IMG/VR virus record: IMGVR_UViG_3300045051_000918 | Coordinates: 1 to 47,063 of that record | Source: a virus | Strand: one strand, 5' to 3' | DNA length: 47,063 nucleotides | Shown: in pieces, positions 39,232 through 46,084 of the stretch | Layout of the letters: each line of letters starts with the position of its first letter | How positions within the stretch are numbered: the stretch's first letter is position 1 | Notes under the pieces: generated by a model | Told to the model about the DNA's origin: nothing | Seen by the model: only the letters and a program-made list of their open reading frames with translations | Databases searched by the model: none | Made by a program: the position numbers and the translations under genes

Positions 39232-39509
39232 TCATTGATCCCAATTAGTTCAATATTGCACGGCTTAGGTCCGAGCACGGTCCGTGAGCCTGCTGCAATG
39301 CCAGCCTTGACCAGCCGCAAAGCCTCATCCTCACTCGTCGCGCGGACAGTCCCCTCGAAACTCTCGATAACGTTCCACGTGAAACAGTAATCCTTCACAT
39401 CGCCGGAACCCGCTTCCAGCCTGTAATGCGAGCGACAGAGACGCTTGAAAAATGCTTCGTCTGTGCAGCCTGCTTTTATACATGTGCCTCTATTTATCAC
39501 TCGTACCAT
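39225..39509 (-). CDS. Zinc-finger-like protein, 94 aa
   Basis: The ATG at 39509 was chosen for the GAGGA before it. Cys10, Cys15, Cys25 and His28 could bind zinc near the N-terminus, like HNH-less zinc motifs in phage packaging-region proteins. The C-terminal half is alpha/beta (TVRATSEDEALRLVKAGI). It overlaps the small-terminase start by seven bases. The function is unknown. Confidence 0.65.
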   Translation of the reverse strand: MVRVINRGTCIKAGCTDEAFFKRLCRSHYRLEAGSGDVKDYCFTWNVIESFEGTVRATSEDEALRLVKAGIAAGSRTVLGPKPCNIELIGINEC

Positions 39510-39807
39510 GTGTTTCCTCGACATAGTGGGGCCATTTTTTCCGCTCGATTACCTGGTAGATCAGCAGACAAATAGTGTATGCCACATCCTCCCAGGAATC
39601 AGCCAATTCAGTATATCCGTAAACCTCGATCTCGAATTTAAGGTCATCTCCACGCCGTTTAAGCTGGTATGGCATTTCAAGATCGTTGAGGAGAAAGAGC
39701 GCCTTATTGGGATACCTTGTGTACGCACCGACACTATAGCGCTTTCTACGATCGCGGTACAGGATGCGGGATTCAATCCAAAGGTCGAGGGCCTGGTCAC
39801 GGCTCAT
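39490..39807 (-). CDS. Hypothetical protein, 105 aa
   Basis: GAGGAG precedes the ATG. The first 45 residues are rich in Arg and Tyr (RILYRDRRKRYSVGAYTRY); the second half is acidic and ends in a helix. It may bind nucleic acid. It overlaps the zinc-finger-like gene by 20 bases. No family is recognised. Confidence 0.65.
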   Translation of the reverse strand: MSRDQALDLWIESRILYRDRRKRYSVGAYTRYPNKALFLLNDLEMPYQLKRRGDDLKFEIEVYGYTELADSWEDVAYTICLLIYQVIERKKWPHYVEETHGTSDK

Positions 39808-39904
39808 AGTGGCTCCTCTTTTCAGAAGAGCATAGCCGTGTTGTCATGGGTGGGGCAAGTCAGGATGGGAACCGGGCGAACCCGGCCCCAGTTTGGATGG
39901 GTTT

Positions 39905-40306
39905 TCAGTGATGGACCACTGAAGCTGGTGAACGATAGATATAGCAGCCTTTGTCGTTTTTCGATCTCACGAGTACCTTGCTATCAACCATGGCCTTGCA
40001 GCTCGCGGCAACAGCGCTTTGGGCATCCTTTTCCCGACCGATCAAATGCGTGATATCTGAACTCGTGCTACCAGGAAAAGCTTCGACAGCTTCCCGGATC
40101 TGATCACGCATCGACCCTTCCCTAATGCGAAACTTCTTTCTTTTCTCTGGCACAGGCTCTGGGGCTTTCTTCTCCTCTTCGACCGCCTTTTCCGCGGGAG
40201 CTGGAGCCATGGTTGGACCAATGGGATACTCATCGAGCAGTTCAAAGGTCGTAGTCCAATCCTTCGTAATCCGCATTAAGCGGTCTATCACGTCGCGTTC
40301 GTTCAA
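39905..40306 (-). CDS. Winged-helix-like DNA-binding protein, 133 aa
   Basis: A TTG start was chosen with AGGAGG eight bases upstream. An Ala/Pro/Glu-rich linker (residues 30-60) separates a short N-terminal helix from a C-terminal domain (68-130) with the pattern of a winged helix: SMRDQIREAVEAFPGSTSSD, then AVAASCKAMVDSKVLVRS. It may be a late regulator or packaging factor, given its place between the XRE gene and the terminase. Confidence 0.6.
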   Translation of the reverse strand: MNERDVIDRLMRITKDWTTTFELLDEYPIGPTMAPAPAEKAVEEEKKAPEPVPEKRKKFRIREGSMRDQIREAVEAFPGSTSSDITHLIGREKDAQSAVAASCKAMVDSKVLVRSKNDKGCYIYRSPASVVHH

Positions 40307-40324
40307 TGTTCGATCCTCCTGGTA

Positions 40325-40618
40325 TCAAGCGCCGATGTAAATTTCCTGGCGCGTGGGCTTCACGGGTTTGGTCTTCGCAATACACATAACGTCATCGAGG
40401 ATGCTCACGGGGATCTCAAGATATTGCAGGATCCGGAGGAGAAGGTAGACGGAAATCTTATAATTCCCGCGTTCCACGCCCATAATAGTGCTGCGGGAAA
40501 CTTCCGTTTCATAGGCCAGATCCTCGGCAGACATGCCCCTGGACTTGCGTGATTTACGCATAAAGGCCCCCAGCTCACGATAGAAAGCGTGTTGCTCTGG
40601 ACTGTACACAGCAGTCAT
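40325..40618 (-). CDS. XRE-family HTH transcription regulator, 97 aa
   Basis: Residues 14-67 form an XRE/Cro-like HTH: GAFMRKSRKSRGMSAEDLAY, then VSRSTIMGVERGNYKISVYLLLRIL, with the recognition helix near residues 40-50. GAGGAGG precedes the ATG. It is the first gene of the minus-strand late region and faces plus-strand genes across a control region carrying an operator-like palindrome at 40684. It is a likely repressor or switch of this divergent region. Confidence 0.88.
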   Translation of the reverse strand: MTAVYSPEQHAFYRELGAFMRKSRKSRGMSAEDLAYETEVSRSTIMGVERGNYKISVYLLLRILQYLEIPVSILDDVMCIAKTKPVKPTRQEIYIGA

Positions 40619-40683
40619 CTACCCCTCCTCGACTAAAAATGAATGGTTGTAAAGAAGCTCCAAAAGCTCACGGGATCTGCGTT

Positions 40684-40697
40684 GCCAAGAATTTGGC
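40684..40697. promoter_or_regulatory. Operator-like palindrome GCCAAGAATTTGGC
   Basis: The arms GCCAA/TTGGC flank GAAT, 66 bases upstream of the XRE start. The same core with AACGCGA beside it occurs at 12585-12598. It is a good candidate for the XRE protein's own operator. Confidence 0.55.
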
Positions 40698-40763
40698 CGA
40701 ACGCGACATGAGATCCGCTAAAGATGATTCTTTGTTATTTATATTAAAGAAGTTTGGTTGTCG

Positions 40764-40871
40764 ATGGATGAATTGCAAAAAATTGAAGCGAATCTTTGGA
40801 AGTTGAAATTGCCTCCAAATAACAGCTTCGATAGGTTTTCGCACACACGCTTGGCCGTCTGGATTTCATGA
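40764..40871 (+). CDS. Possible micro-protein, 35 aa
   Basis: The frame starts at ATG GAT GAA with a weak AGAAG about eleven bases away. It is Leu/Lys/Asn-rich with no motif. It overlaps the next short frame by ATGA, which looks like coupling. Chance is a real alternative, so confidence is low. Confidence 0.3.
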   Translation: MDELQKIEANLWKLKLPPNNSFDRFSHTRLAVWIS

Positions 40872-40954
40872 TATCTATTTCAGTCATGCATGACGGGCGT
40901 TGGTTCATCGCAGCCGCATCTAGCGATTTGATTGATTCCAGCGTTCCTATATAG
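40868..40954 (+). CDS. Possible micro-protein, 28 aa
   Basis: It is coupled by ATGA to the preceding short frame. The sequence SISVMHDGRWFIAAASSDL could be a beta-hairpin like the start of an antitoxin-type domain, but the frame stops after 28 codons. It may be a remnant of a longer gene. Confidence 0.25.
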   Translation: MISISVMHDGRWFIAAASSDLIDSSVPI

Positions 40955-41011
40955 TTTATGTATGACAACGGTTTTGGGGTTTCTATATTTCCATGAAAAC
41001 GAGCAGAAAAA

Positions 41012-41164
41012 ATGTCTGATTACACGGGTCATACCTATAGTGCCTTCTGTATGGGATGTAACAACACGACAATTTGGGGCCTCTGGAAGGATAAAGAAGG
41101 CTACTATTTCCACTGCGAAACGTGCAGAATTTTGCGAATTCACTGGAACGGAGATGCACAATGA
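41012..41164 (+). CDS. Small zinc-ribbon protein, 50 aa
   Basis: Two CxxC knuckles (Cys13/Cys16 and Cys35/Cys38) are spaced as in a zinc ribbon. The middle is aromatic (IWGLWKDKEGYYFHC). It overlaps the next start by ATGA, so the two are coupled. It was too short for a default ORF list. The function is unknown. Confidence 0.65.
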   Translation: MSDYTGHTYSAFCMGCNNTTIWGLWKDKEGYYFHCETCRILRIHWNGDAQ

Positions 41165-41451
41165 CTTTGCCGTGCAAAAGCTGTAAAGCGGAATGCTGTT
41201 TCTCACCTGCCGTAACCGTGTCCGAGTATCAATACCTGAGATCCAAATACAGCGGAATCCGTTTTACACACCTGTCGGGCGGCCCGCATGCTGTGCTGTG
41301 CATAGGAAAGCCGGGAGAGCCCTGCCCATTTGTAAAAGATAATCAGTGCTCCATTTATGATGATCGCCCTCTCGTATGTCGAAAGTTCGGCGAGGATAGA
41401 GACCTTCAGTGCCCGAAGGCGCCACTGCCAGGATCCATTTTCCAATCGTAA
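41161..41451 (+). CDS. YkgJ-like zinc/iron-chelating cysteine-cluster protein, 96 aa
   Basis: The family pattern is visible: CxxCxxxCC at Cys5-Cys13, then Cys47, Cys55 and CSIYDDRPLVCRKFG (Cys63, Cys73) and one more Cys near 85. YkgJ-type proteins bind a metal cluster; the substrate is not known. The start at 41161 has GGAG upstream and overlaps the zinc-ribbon gene. It belongs to the plus-strand accessory operon. Confidence 0.85.
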   Translation: MTLPCKSCKAECCFSPAVTVSEYQYLRSKYSGIRFTHLSGGPHAVLCIGKPGEPCPFVKDNQCSIYDDRPLVCRKFGEDRDLQCPKAPLPGSIFQS

Positions 41452-41502
41452 AACCCGCAGTTTCATGCTCTTATCGACACATCAACACTCGCGAGAGACA
41501 TC

Positions 41503-41673
41503 ATGACTTATTACGAAGCTTTCGTGACTTTTATAGGGCATATCGTGTCCGCAGCCGTCGCGATATACATCTACACACACGTTGCGCTACCGATTGAGAT
41601 AGACCGGACAAGACGTGAAGCCTATGAGCAGTGCGAGAAAGAGCGGCCTCGTCACCCGAAGCCTTTGAGATGA
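41503..41673 (+). CDS. Small membrane protein, 56 aa
   Basis: ATG follows GCGAGAG. One transmembrane helix spans about residues 7-31 (FVTFIGHIVSAAVAIYIYTHVAL), followed by a charged tail rich in Arg and Glu. It would be a single-pass inner-membrane protein. No family is recognised. It is followed closely by the 41707 gene. Confidence 0.65.
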   Translation: MTYYEAFVTFIGHIVSAAVAIYIYTHVALPIEIDRTRREAYEQCEKERPRHPKPLR

Positions 41674-41706
41674 AATGTACGGTATGAGATAAAAAAGGAT
41701 GCGATC

Positions 41707-41997
41707 ATGGACGACAAAACGATTCGATTCATTAACACAAATCCGGAACACCTTGCCGCACCCGACGAAAGCGACCCGGAACTGCAGACTTTTTTGAGCT
41801 TTGTGAAGATGTTTGACCCAAACGTGGTGGAGCACATTCAAGATGCGAGCAGAAAAACCTGCGTTAATTTCATGCGCACAACAGGCATAGAAATGACAGT
41901 AAAGCAGCAGCTCCAGTTCATCGGTGCGCTGAACACCATGTATTGGACAGGTATGATGTCGCTTTGGAAGTCCCATCACGCCGCGATCAACCGATGA
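41707..41997 (+). CDS. Hypothetical protein, 96 aa
   Basis: It is a helical protein with an acidic N-terminus. GIEMTVKQQLQFIGALNTMYWTGM is a long amphipathic helix. No family is recognised. It is coupled by ATGA to the next gene, within the accessory operon. Confidence 0.7.
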   Translation: MDDKTIRFINTNPEHLAAPDESDPELQTFLSFVKMFDPNVVEHIQDASRKTCVNFMRTTGIEMTVKQQLQFIGALNTMYWTGMMSLWKSHHAAINR

Positions 41998-42176
41998 ACC
42001 GCTACATCATCACCGAGGAAGAGCTGTCCGAAGCAATAGACTGGCGGACGACCTGGAAGCGGGTGTATGAGATTGCAGACAAGGTTAGGAAACGTCTCGT
42101 GCCTGACTTCGCAACGCACTTCGCCGAGGAACCAGATCACTTCACGTCAGCCAATATCGAGAGAATCCCGGAATGA
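41994..42176 (+). CDS. Hypothetical protein, 60 aa
   Basis: The start overlaps the stop of its neighbour (ATGA) and its stop overlaps the next start. The product is helical and charged (EEELSEAIDWRTTWKRVYEI). No domain is recognised. The in-frame upstream start at 41943 lies inside the previous gene and is rejected. Confidence 0.7.
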   Translation: MNRYIITEEELSEAIDWRTTWKRVYEIADKVRKRLVPDFATHFAEEPDHFTSANIERIPE

Positions 42177-42400
42177 TGCGACTAATCATAGTACTTGGAA
42201 ACCTTGCTGCGATTATCCTTCCGGTGGTTTTCATCCTATGGATATCAGGCAAAATCGTTGGAGGAAGAATGCGGTTTTTTTGTCGAATATGGATTCACGA
42301 CTGGGAGCCCTGGCAGGACTTTGGTCAAGTGCAAACAAAATGGCAATTCTCGTATTGCAAACATTGTCGGATTAAAAAGGAGCGCTACAGTGGGCGTTAA
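42173..42400 (+). CDS. Membrane protein with DUF1660-like tail, 75 aa
   Basis: Residues 3-27 form one transmembrane helix. The rest, from about residue 33, reads MRFFCRIWIHDWEPWQDFG...YCKHCRIKK, resembling the DUF1660 phage zinc motif (C...HxW...CxxC). A fusion of a membrane anchor with this motif is unusual. The DUF1660 assignment is from memory. It overlaps the SPFH gene by 11 bases. Confidence 0.6.
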   Translation: MMRLIIVLGNLAAIILPVVFILWISGKIVGGRMRFFCRIWIHDWEPWQDFGQVQTKWQFSYCKHCRIKKERYSGR

Positions 42401-43166
42401 TATACGTGTCGTAAGCATGATTTTTTCAATGACATTCCTTGCTGGATGCGGATGTGAACAGGTCGACACCGGCTATATCGGAATCGAAACGAGATTTGGG
42501 GAAATCCAAGGGAAACCGCTTCCGCCAGGACTCCATTTTTATAACCCCTTCACTTCTGGCATCAAGGAAAAGGAAGTCAGGGAAGTAAAATTTGAGGACA
42601 AGGCGGTCAGCTTTACTCGCGACACCCAGCGGGTTGACATCACGTTCGCGCTTACCCTTTATCCGCAAGCTGACAAAATGGATATTATATGGAAACAGTT
42701 CGGCGACGAGTGGCAGAAAAAGCTTGTTCCTCAAGCCGTGCAGAATGCAATTAAGGACGTGGTCGGGCAGTATATCGCTGATGATTTGGTCGGCAAAAGG
42801 GATGAGGCGCGAACCAAAGCCGAATTGGAAATCCAGAAAAATCTTTCAGTAAATGGGATCATTGCGACGCGTCTCGACTTTGTGAACCTGGATTTTGACG
42901 ACGCCTATGAAAAAGCTGTGGAAGCGAAAGTGGTCGCTGTTCAAAAGGCTGCCGAGGCGAAAAACAAGACTGTTGAAATCGAGGAAAAGGCCCGACAAAC
43001 CGTCCTGAGTGCAGAAGCTGAGGCAAAGGCCATGCAGATAAAAAGCAACGCACTGAAGGAAAACAAGAGTCTTGTCGAGTTCAATGCCGTTGAGAAATGG
43101 GACGGGAAACTGCCGCAATACATGATGGGCAGCACGGTGCCTTTTATCAAGCTGGATGGTAAATGA
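42390..43166 (+). CDS. SPFH/prohibitin-like lipoprotein, 258 aa
   Basis: The GTG start has GGAG eight bases upstream. A signal with lipobox Leu17-Ala18-Gly19-Cys20 makes it a lipoprotein. The rest has the order of a prohibitin (SPFH/band 7) domain: VDTGYIGIETRFGEIQGKPL..PGLHFYNPF, then a long heptad-rich helix (AAEAKNKTVEIEEKARQTVL). SPFH proteins assemble rings at membranes. A lipoprotein form in a phage is unusual and could remodel or guard the envelope. Confidence 0.85.
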   Translation: MGVNIRVVSMIFSMTFLAGCGCEQVDTGYIGIETRFGEIQGKPLPPGLHFYNPFTSGIKEKEVREVKFEDKAVSFTRDTQRVDITFALTLYPQADKMDIIWKQFGDEWQKKLVPQAVQNAIKDVVGQYIADDLVGKRDEARTKAELEIQKNLSVNGIIATRLDFVNLDFDDAYEKAVEAKVVAVQKAAEAKNKTVEIEEKARQTVLSAEAEAKAMQIKSNALKENKSLVEFNAVEKWDGKLPQYMMGSTVPFIKLDGK

Positions 43167-43185
43167 CCGAAAATAGGGGGTGAAT

Positions 43186-43413
43186 ATGAGTGAAGAATTT
43201 ACTCCAGAGCGAATAGGTGTGATCGTCGGCGCTTATACCGGTTTCTTGTGCGGAGAATTCAGTGCCCTGCACCAGTATATCGAACAGCTGCTAAGCAGGC
43301 CCGTCTATACACATGAAATGGCTGATCCCGAATTAATGGCGAAGGTTAAAGAGGCAGCGAAGCCAGACTTTTTAAAGCTTGCGAAATACTGCGGGGCTTT
43401 GGTTCGGTCATAG
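43186..43413 (+). CDS. Small phage protein, DUF7736-like, 75 aa
   Basis: The pattern TPERIGVIVGAYTGFLCGEFS then RPVYTHEMA resembles, from memory, small phage proteins of the DUF7736 type, of unknown function. GGGGGTG precedes the start at 43186. The stop codon is part of the TAGCGCGCTA repeat shared with two later genes. Confidence 0.65.
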   Translation: MSEEFTPERIGVIVGAYTGFLCGEFSALHQYIEQLLSRPVYTHEMADPELMAKVKEAAKPDFLKLAKYCGALVRS

Positions 43414-43420
43414 CGCGCTA
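43411..43420 (+). repeat. Intergenic TAGCGCGCTA motif, copy 1
   Basis: This perfect palindrome begins with the stop codon of the upstream gene. Close relatives lie at 43797-43806 and 44502-44511, each at or just after a stop codon. Confidence 0.6.
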
Positions 43421-43467
43421 GGCAAGCGATCATAATAGAAGTGTTTCTCGATTTGATGAGGTGATCG

Positions 43468-43785
43468 ATGGGAATAAACGACGATGAAAGGCGATACTTT
43501 TGGGCCGAGCAAGGCGGTGTCCGTCTTGGGTGTGAGCGAGCGTCGATGGGTCAGATAAAATTTATCATCGATCATCCAGCGGGCTCAAACCATGCGACTA
43601 TTGCATCGTACCGCGTTGCGGACCTATGCCGTTTTCTTGAAACGGATCTTGCCAAGAGCCTTGAGGCAAACCAGAAGCACATTGCAAAGCTTATGGCCGT
43701 GGTTGATGCTGTTTTAGATACGATGTCAATTGAAACGCCAAAGAAGGTTTCGGATGCGCTTGCTGAGCTTGAAAAACCGGACTGA
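43468..43785 (+). CDS. Hypothetical protein, 105 aa
   Basis: GATGAGGTGA lies just upstream of the ATG. The first half is alpha/beta (FWAEQGGVRLGCERASMGQIKF), the second a helix with Leu/Ala/Lys repeats (LAKSLEANQKHIAKLMAV). No family is recognised. It is followed by a TAGCGCACTA motif. It has its own copy of the leader seen at 43854. Confidence 0.7.
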   Translation: MGINDDERRYFWAEQGGVRLGCERASMGQIKFIIDHPAGSNHATIASYRVADLCRFLETDLAKSLEANQKHIAKLMAVVDAVLDTMSIETPKKVSDALAELEKPD

Positions 43786-43796
43786 TGGATGAGTCG

Positions 43797-43806
43797 TAGC
43801 GCACTA
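43797..43806 (+). repeat. Intergenic TAGCGCACTA motif, copy 2
   Basis: One base differs from the 43411 copy. It lies 12 bases after the stop codon of the 105-residue gene. Confidence 0.55.
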
Positions 43807-43853
43807 TAAAAGTGATCAAAAGACATCTGTTTTGTGATGGGATGAGGTGAAGA

Positions 43854-44147
43854 ATGGAAATAGCAATAAGCGAAGCCAAGCGATACGGGGACGCGATCCA
43901 TATTGATCTTTGGTATCCTGGCGTCGAAGGAAACGCTAAATACATTGTCCTGGGCTTGATGCATGTTCGCGCCGCCGATGGTATCCGCATCTCTTATGAC
44001 TTTGAACGTGATGGATACAAGATTGAACAGGCCAGTAAATTTCAATGGGAAGCCGATGACCCTATTTGCGATCCCGATTGGCAAGAGGTCGCTTTCATAA
44101 AAGCATGGGCTCGTGAAGTCGAGAAGGATGAGTCCCAGCACGAGTGA
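43854..44147 (+). CDS. Hypothetical protein, 97 aa
   Basis: GATGAGGTGA precedes the ATG, as for the previous gene. The product is acidic and beta-rich, with many Asp, Trp and Tyr residues (HIDLWYPGVEGNAKYIVLG). No family is recognised. It is separated from the next gene by 18 bases. Confidence 0.7.
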   Translation: MEIAISEAKRYGDAIHIDLWYPGVEGNAKYIVLGLMHVRAADGIRISYDFERDGYKIEQASKFQWEADDPICDPDWQEVAFIKAWAREVEKDESQHE

Positions 44148-44165
44148 TCAAAGAGAGGGGGAACA

Positions 44166-44504
44166 GTGAAAATCAAAGTTTGGCATCCGGAAATGAGCGT
44201 GGAAGAAACCAAGGATCTTGCTTACTGGGAACGCAACATGCTAGCTCTGAGGTATGCAGACGGTTGGTATAATGATGACGTTATTGATTATCAGATTCCC
44301 GGTGATGATTGGTATGTTTATAAACCACGCTATGAGGGATGGAGGCGGGTTCTAAGCCTCGACATGGGGAAGATAACGTTTCATGTTCCTGATAATTTTG
44401 ATGTCGGAAATCTGCCTGAGATCGAGCGGAATTGGGATGGACACACGACTGAACAGAAGTGGGCGCGGATAGCTGAGCGTTTCGGGATTGAGGTCGCGTC
44501 TTAG
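44166..44504 (+). CDS. Hypothetical protein, 112 aa
   Basis: GTG start with GAGGGGG upstream. It is Trp/Tyr/Asp-rich (WYNDDVIDYQIPGDDWYVY) and probably a small beta protein. No family is recognised. Its stop codon is the start of the third TAGCGC motif. It is the last gene of the 41 kb accessory operon. Confidence 0.7.
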   Translation: MKIKVWHPEMSVEETKDLAYWERNMLALRYADGWYNDDVIDYQIPGDDWYVYKPRYEGWRRVLSLDMGKITFHVPDNFDVGNLPEIERNWDGHTTEQKWARIAERFGIEVAS

Positions 44505-44511
44505 CGCGCCA
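44502..44511 (+). repeat. Intergenic TAGCGCGCCA motif, copy 3
   Basis: It begins with the stop codon of the 112-residue gene. It differs from copy 1 by one base at position 9. Confidence 0.55.
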
Positions 44512-44538
44512 GAGAGCTTGCGCTGCTCAGCGGCAAGC
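44512..44538. terminator. Strong stem-loop between convergent genes, no T tract
   Basis: GAGCTTGC pairs with GCAAGCTC, enclosing GCTG/CAGC. Neither side has a clear T run, so it may be a stabilising 3' end or a weak bidirectional terminator between the plus-strand operon and the CAP gene. Confidence 0.4.
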
Positions 44539-44576
44539 TCACAGGAGACGAAAGATGAGCGTGGAAGCAGGAAATC

Positions 44577-45191
44577 CTAGTCAGCATCCGGCAAAGGATA
44601 CGGCCCCTCGCAAGCGTTCGTCGGACGCGGCACGTTCCGGGCAAAGTCTCCGAGGTAGTTCCCAGGGGGATTATACCGGCATACATGATAAATGCCCTGC
44701 GGACACTGCGCCGTCCCGCAGCCAATTTCCGAAGTCTTCGCCCACACCATTTGTGTAAAATGCATCATCTCATGGGGTGGAGTCGCGACTCCGTAGGGAT
44801 ACCCCTCCCCTTCCTCATACCAAAGCTCCATGGCCCTCTCTGGCGTTAAACCAGGCCCGATTGCGAGATTCTCCCCATGCCCGGTGTTCGACGCATGCTG
44901 AAATACGCAGCGATTCGCCCATGCCTGAGCTTCGTTTGCGAGGGCCTGTGACCAGCGCAATGGCTGGACACCATGGGGACAGCGATAATCATTGTGTATC
45001 GCCTCCCAGACCGTCGGCACCGGGATCGGCGCTGGTGGAGGCATCGGGTTCGGTCCGGGCGGCAGTGGCGTTGCTGTGACCGTTGGAATCGGCGTAGGAA
45101 CTGGATAGGGAACCGGGACCGGTACAGGTTCGGGTGGTGGCGGATTCGGAGAAGGACAGAGCAGAAAAGCGAAAAGCAAAAGCCGTTTCAT
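44577..45191 (-). CDS. Secreted CAP-domain protein, 204 aa
   Basis: A hydrophobic signal (residues 1-12) is followed by a Pro/Val/Thr linker (about 14-60) of PVP-type repeats. The CAP/SCP domain (61-195) has HGENL at 105-109, HFTQMVW at 144-150 and GCGTAQC at 157-163, with candidate cavity residues His99, Glu107 and His144. CAP proteins are secreted and bind lipids or cell-wall parts. It is rare in phages. AGGGGA precedes the ATG. It is monocistronic and opposite to its neighbours, which suggests acquisition (a moron). Confidence 0.9.
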   Translation of the reverse strand: MKRLLLFAFLLCPSPNPPPPEPVPVPVPYPVPTPIPTVTATPLPPGPNPMPPPAPIPVPTVWEAIHNDYRCPHGVQPLRWSQALANEAQAWANRCVFQHASNTGHGENLAIGPGLTPERAMELWYEEGEGYPYGVATPPHEMMHFTQMVWAKTSEIGCGTAQCPQGIYHVCRYNPPGNYLGDFARNVPRPTNACEGPYPLPDAD

Positions 45192-45268
45192 GGCAATCCC
45201 CTATGAAAATTGGGGGTATTTTACCACGTCATTCGATGCTTACATATTCATTTCAAGGAAATCTTAAC

Positions 45269-45297
45269 TTGACGGTAACCCGCGCCCGTCCTAGTGT
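45269..45297 (+). promoter_or_regulatory. Putative sigma70-type promoter for the CPBP gene
   Basis: TTGACG is followed after 17 bases by TAGTGT, and the gene starts 27 bases later with AAGGA in between. The -35 is good, the -10 weak. Confidence 0.45.
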
Positions 45298-45323
45298 GCA
45301 GGGGCTTCATACAAGGATCATTA

Positions 45324-46070
45324 ATGGATTTACGCAAAACCCACCTCTTCACTCTCGGCGTGTTCTCGGCGCATTTGAGCTATATTGCCCTGCTGCTGAA
45401 ATTCAGTCCGGGCATGCCTGCCACGACTTTTTATTTTGCCGACCTGGGTGTCACGTATATTGCTATTGCCGTCATTTTGAAGATCAAATGGGGGCAGAAC
45501 ATCAATCGCCCGACGATTTCCCCGCTCGCGTCGATCCTTTTCGTCCTCGGAGCGTTGTCTCTCGGTTTGATCCTCAAGGGCGCTTGGTATGAGCTTTTGC
45601 AATCCATGGCGAGCGAGCCTCAAAAGTATGTGGACCCGATGCTTTATAAAGAGGCGCCAGCACAAAAGTCCCTTTTTCAGAATATCTGGACCATGCTTCT
45701 GGCTCCCCTGAACGAGGAGATTCTCTATCGCTTCGGACTTTTATCGTCGCTCTCGTTTTTTGTGAAACGCCCGCTGGCACTAGTCTTGTCAGCTGCTGTA
45801 TTCGCGACTGCTCACTTTTGGGTTTACCCGGCGAGCATGATGATTCCGCTCTTTGTCACCGGCCTTATCCTCGGAGTTGTCTACCTCACCCTCGGACTCC
45901 GCTGGTCGATGCTGCTTCATATCATCTTCAACTCGAAGCCTCTGATTGACTCCACGCTGCTATCAAACGAGACAACTTTCACAGTCTTTTTCGCGTTGGC
46001 TTTTGTTGGAATTTGGGTGTTCATCTCGAAATCTTTCAAAGTCCGGCGTGCTGTCTTCGACCTTCAGTAA
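45324..46070 (+). CDS. CPBP-family (CAAX-type) intramembrane metalloprotease, 248 aa
   Basis: The hallmark motifs are present: Glu131-Glu132 and Arg136 in NEEILYRFG, FATAH ending in His164, and His199 with Asn203 in HIIFN. Six or more hydrophobic segments make it an integral membrane protein. CPBP (Abi/Rce1-like) proteases cut prenyl-type or other membrane substrates; some protect against bacteriocins or take part in immunity. Start 45324 has AAGGA seven bases upstream. It is followed 14 bases later by a secreted-protein gene. Confidence 0.9.
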   Translation: MDLRKTHLFTLGVFSAHLSYIALLLKFSPGMPATTFYFADLGVTYIAIAVILKIKWGQNINRPTISPLASILFVLGALSLGLILKGAWYELLQSMASEPQKYVDPMLYKEAPAQKSLFQNIWTMLLAPLNEEILYRFGLLSSLSFFVKRPLALVLSAAVFATAHFWVYPASMMIPLFVTGLILGVVYLTLGLRWSMLLHIIFNSKPLIDSTLLSNETTFTVFFALAFVGIWVFISKSFKVRRAVFDLQ

Positions 46071-46084
46071 CAGGAGTACCGACT

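Larger units (their letters stand above)
40619..41011. promoter_or_regulatory. Divergent control region
   Basis: This region lies between the XRE gene and the plus-strand accessory operon. It holds the palindrome GCCAAGAATTTGGC (40684-40697), a TATATT (40740-40745) that could be a -10 box, and two very short frames listed separately. The arrangement resembles a repressor-controlled switch. Confidence 0.5.

Noticed and set aside
44555-44758. Plus-strand frame of 67 codons with a good AGGAG
   Set aside because: Most of it is antisense to the well-supported CAP gene and low in complexity. It may be the broken start of a gene replaced by the CAP gene, but this cannot be shown.
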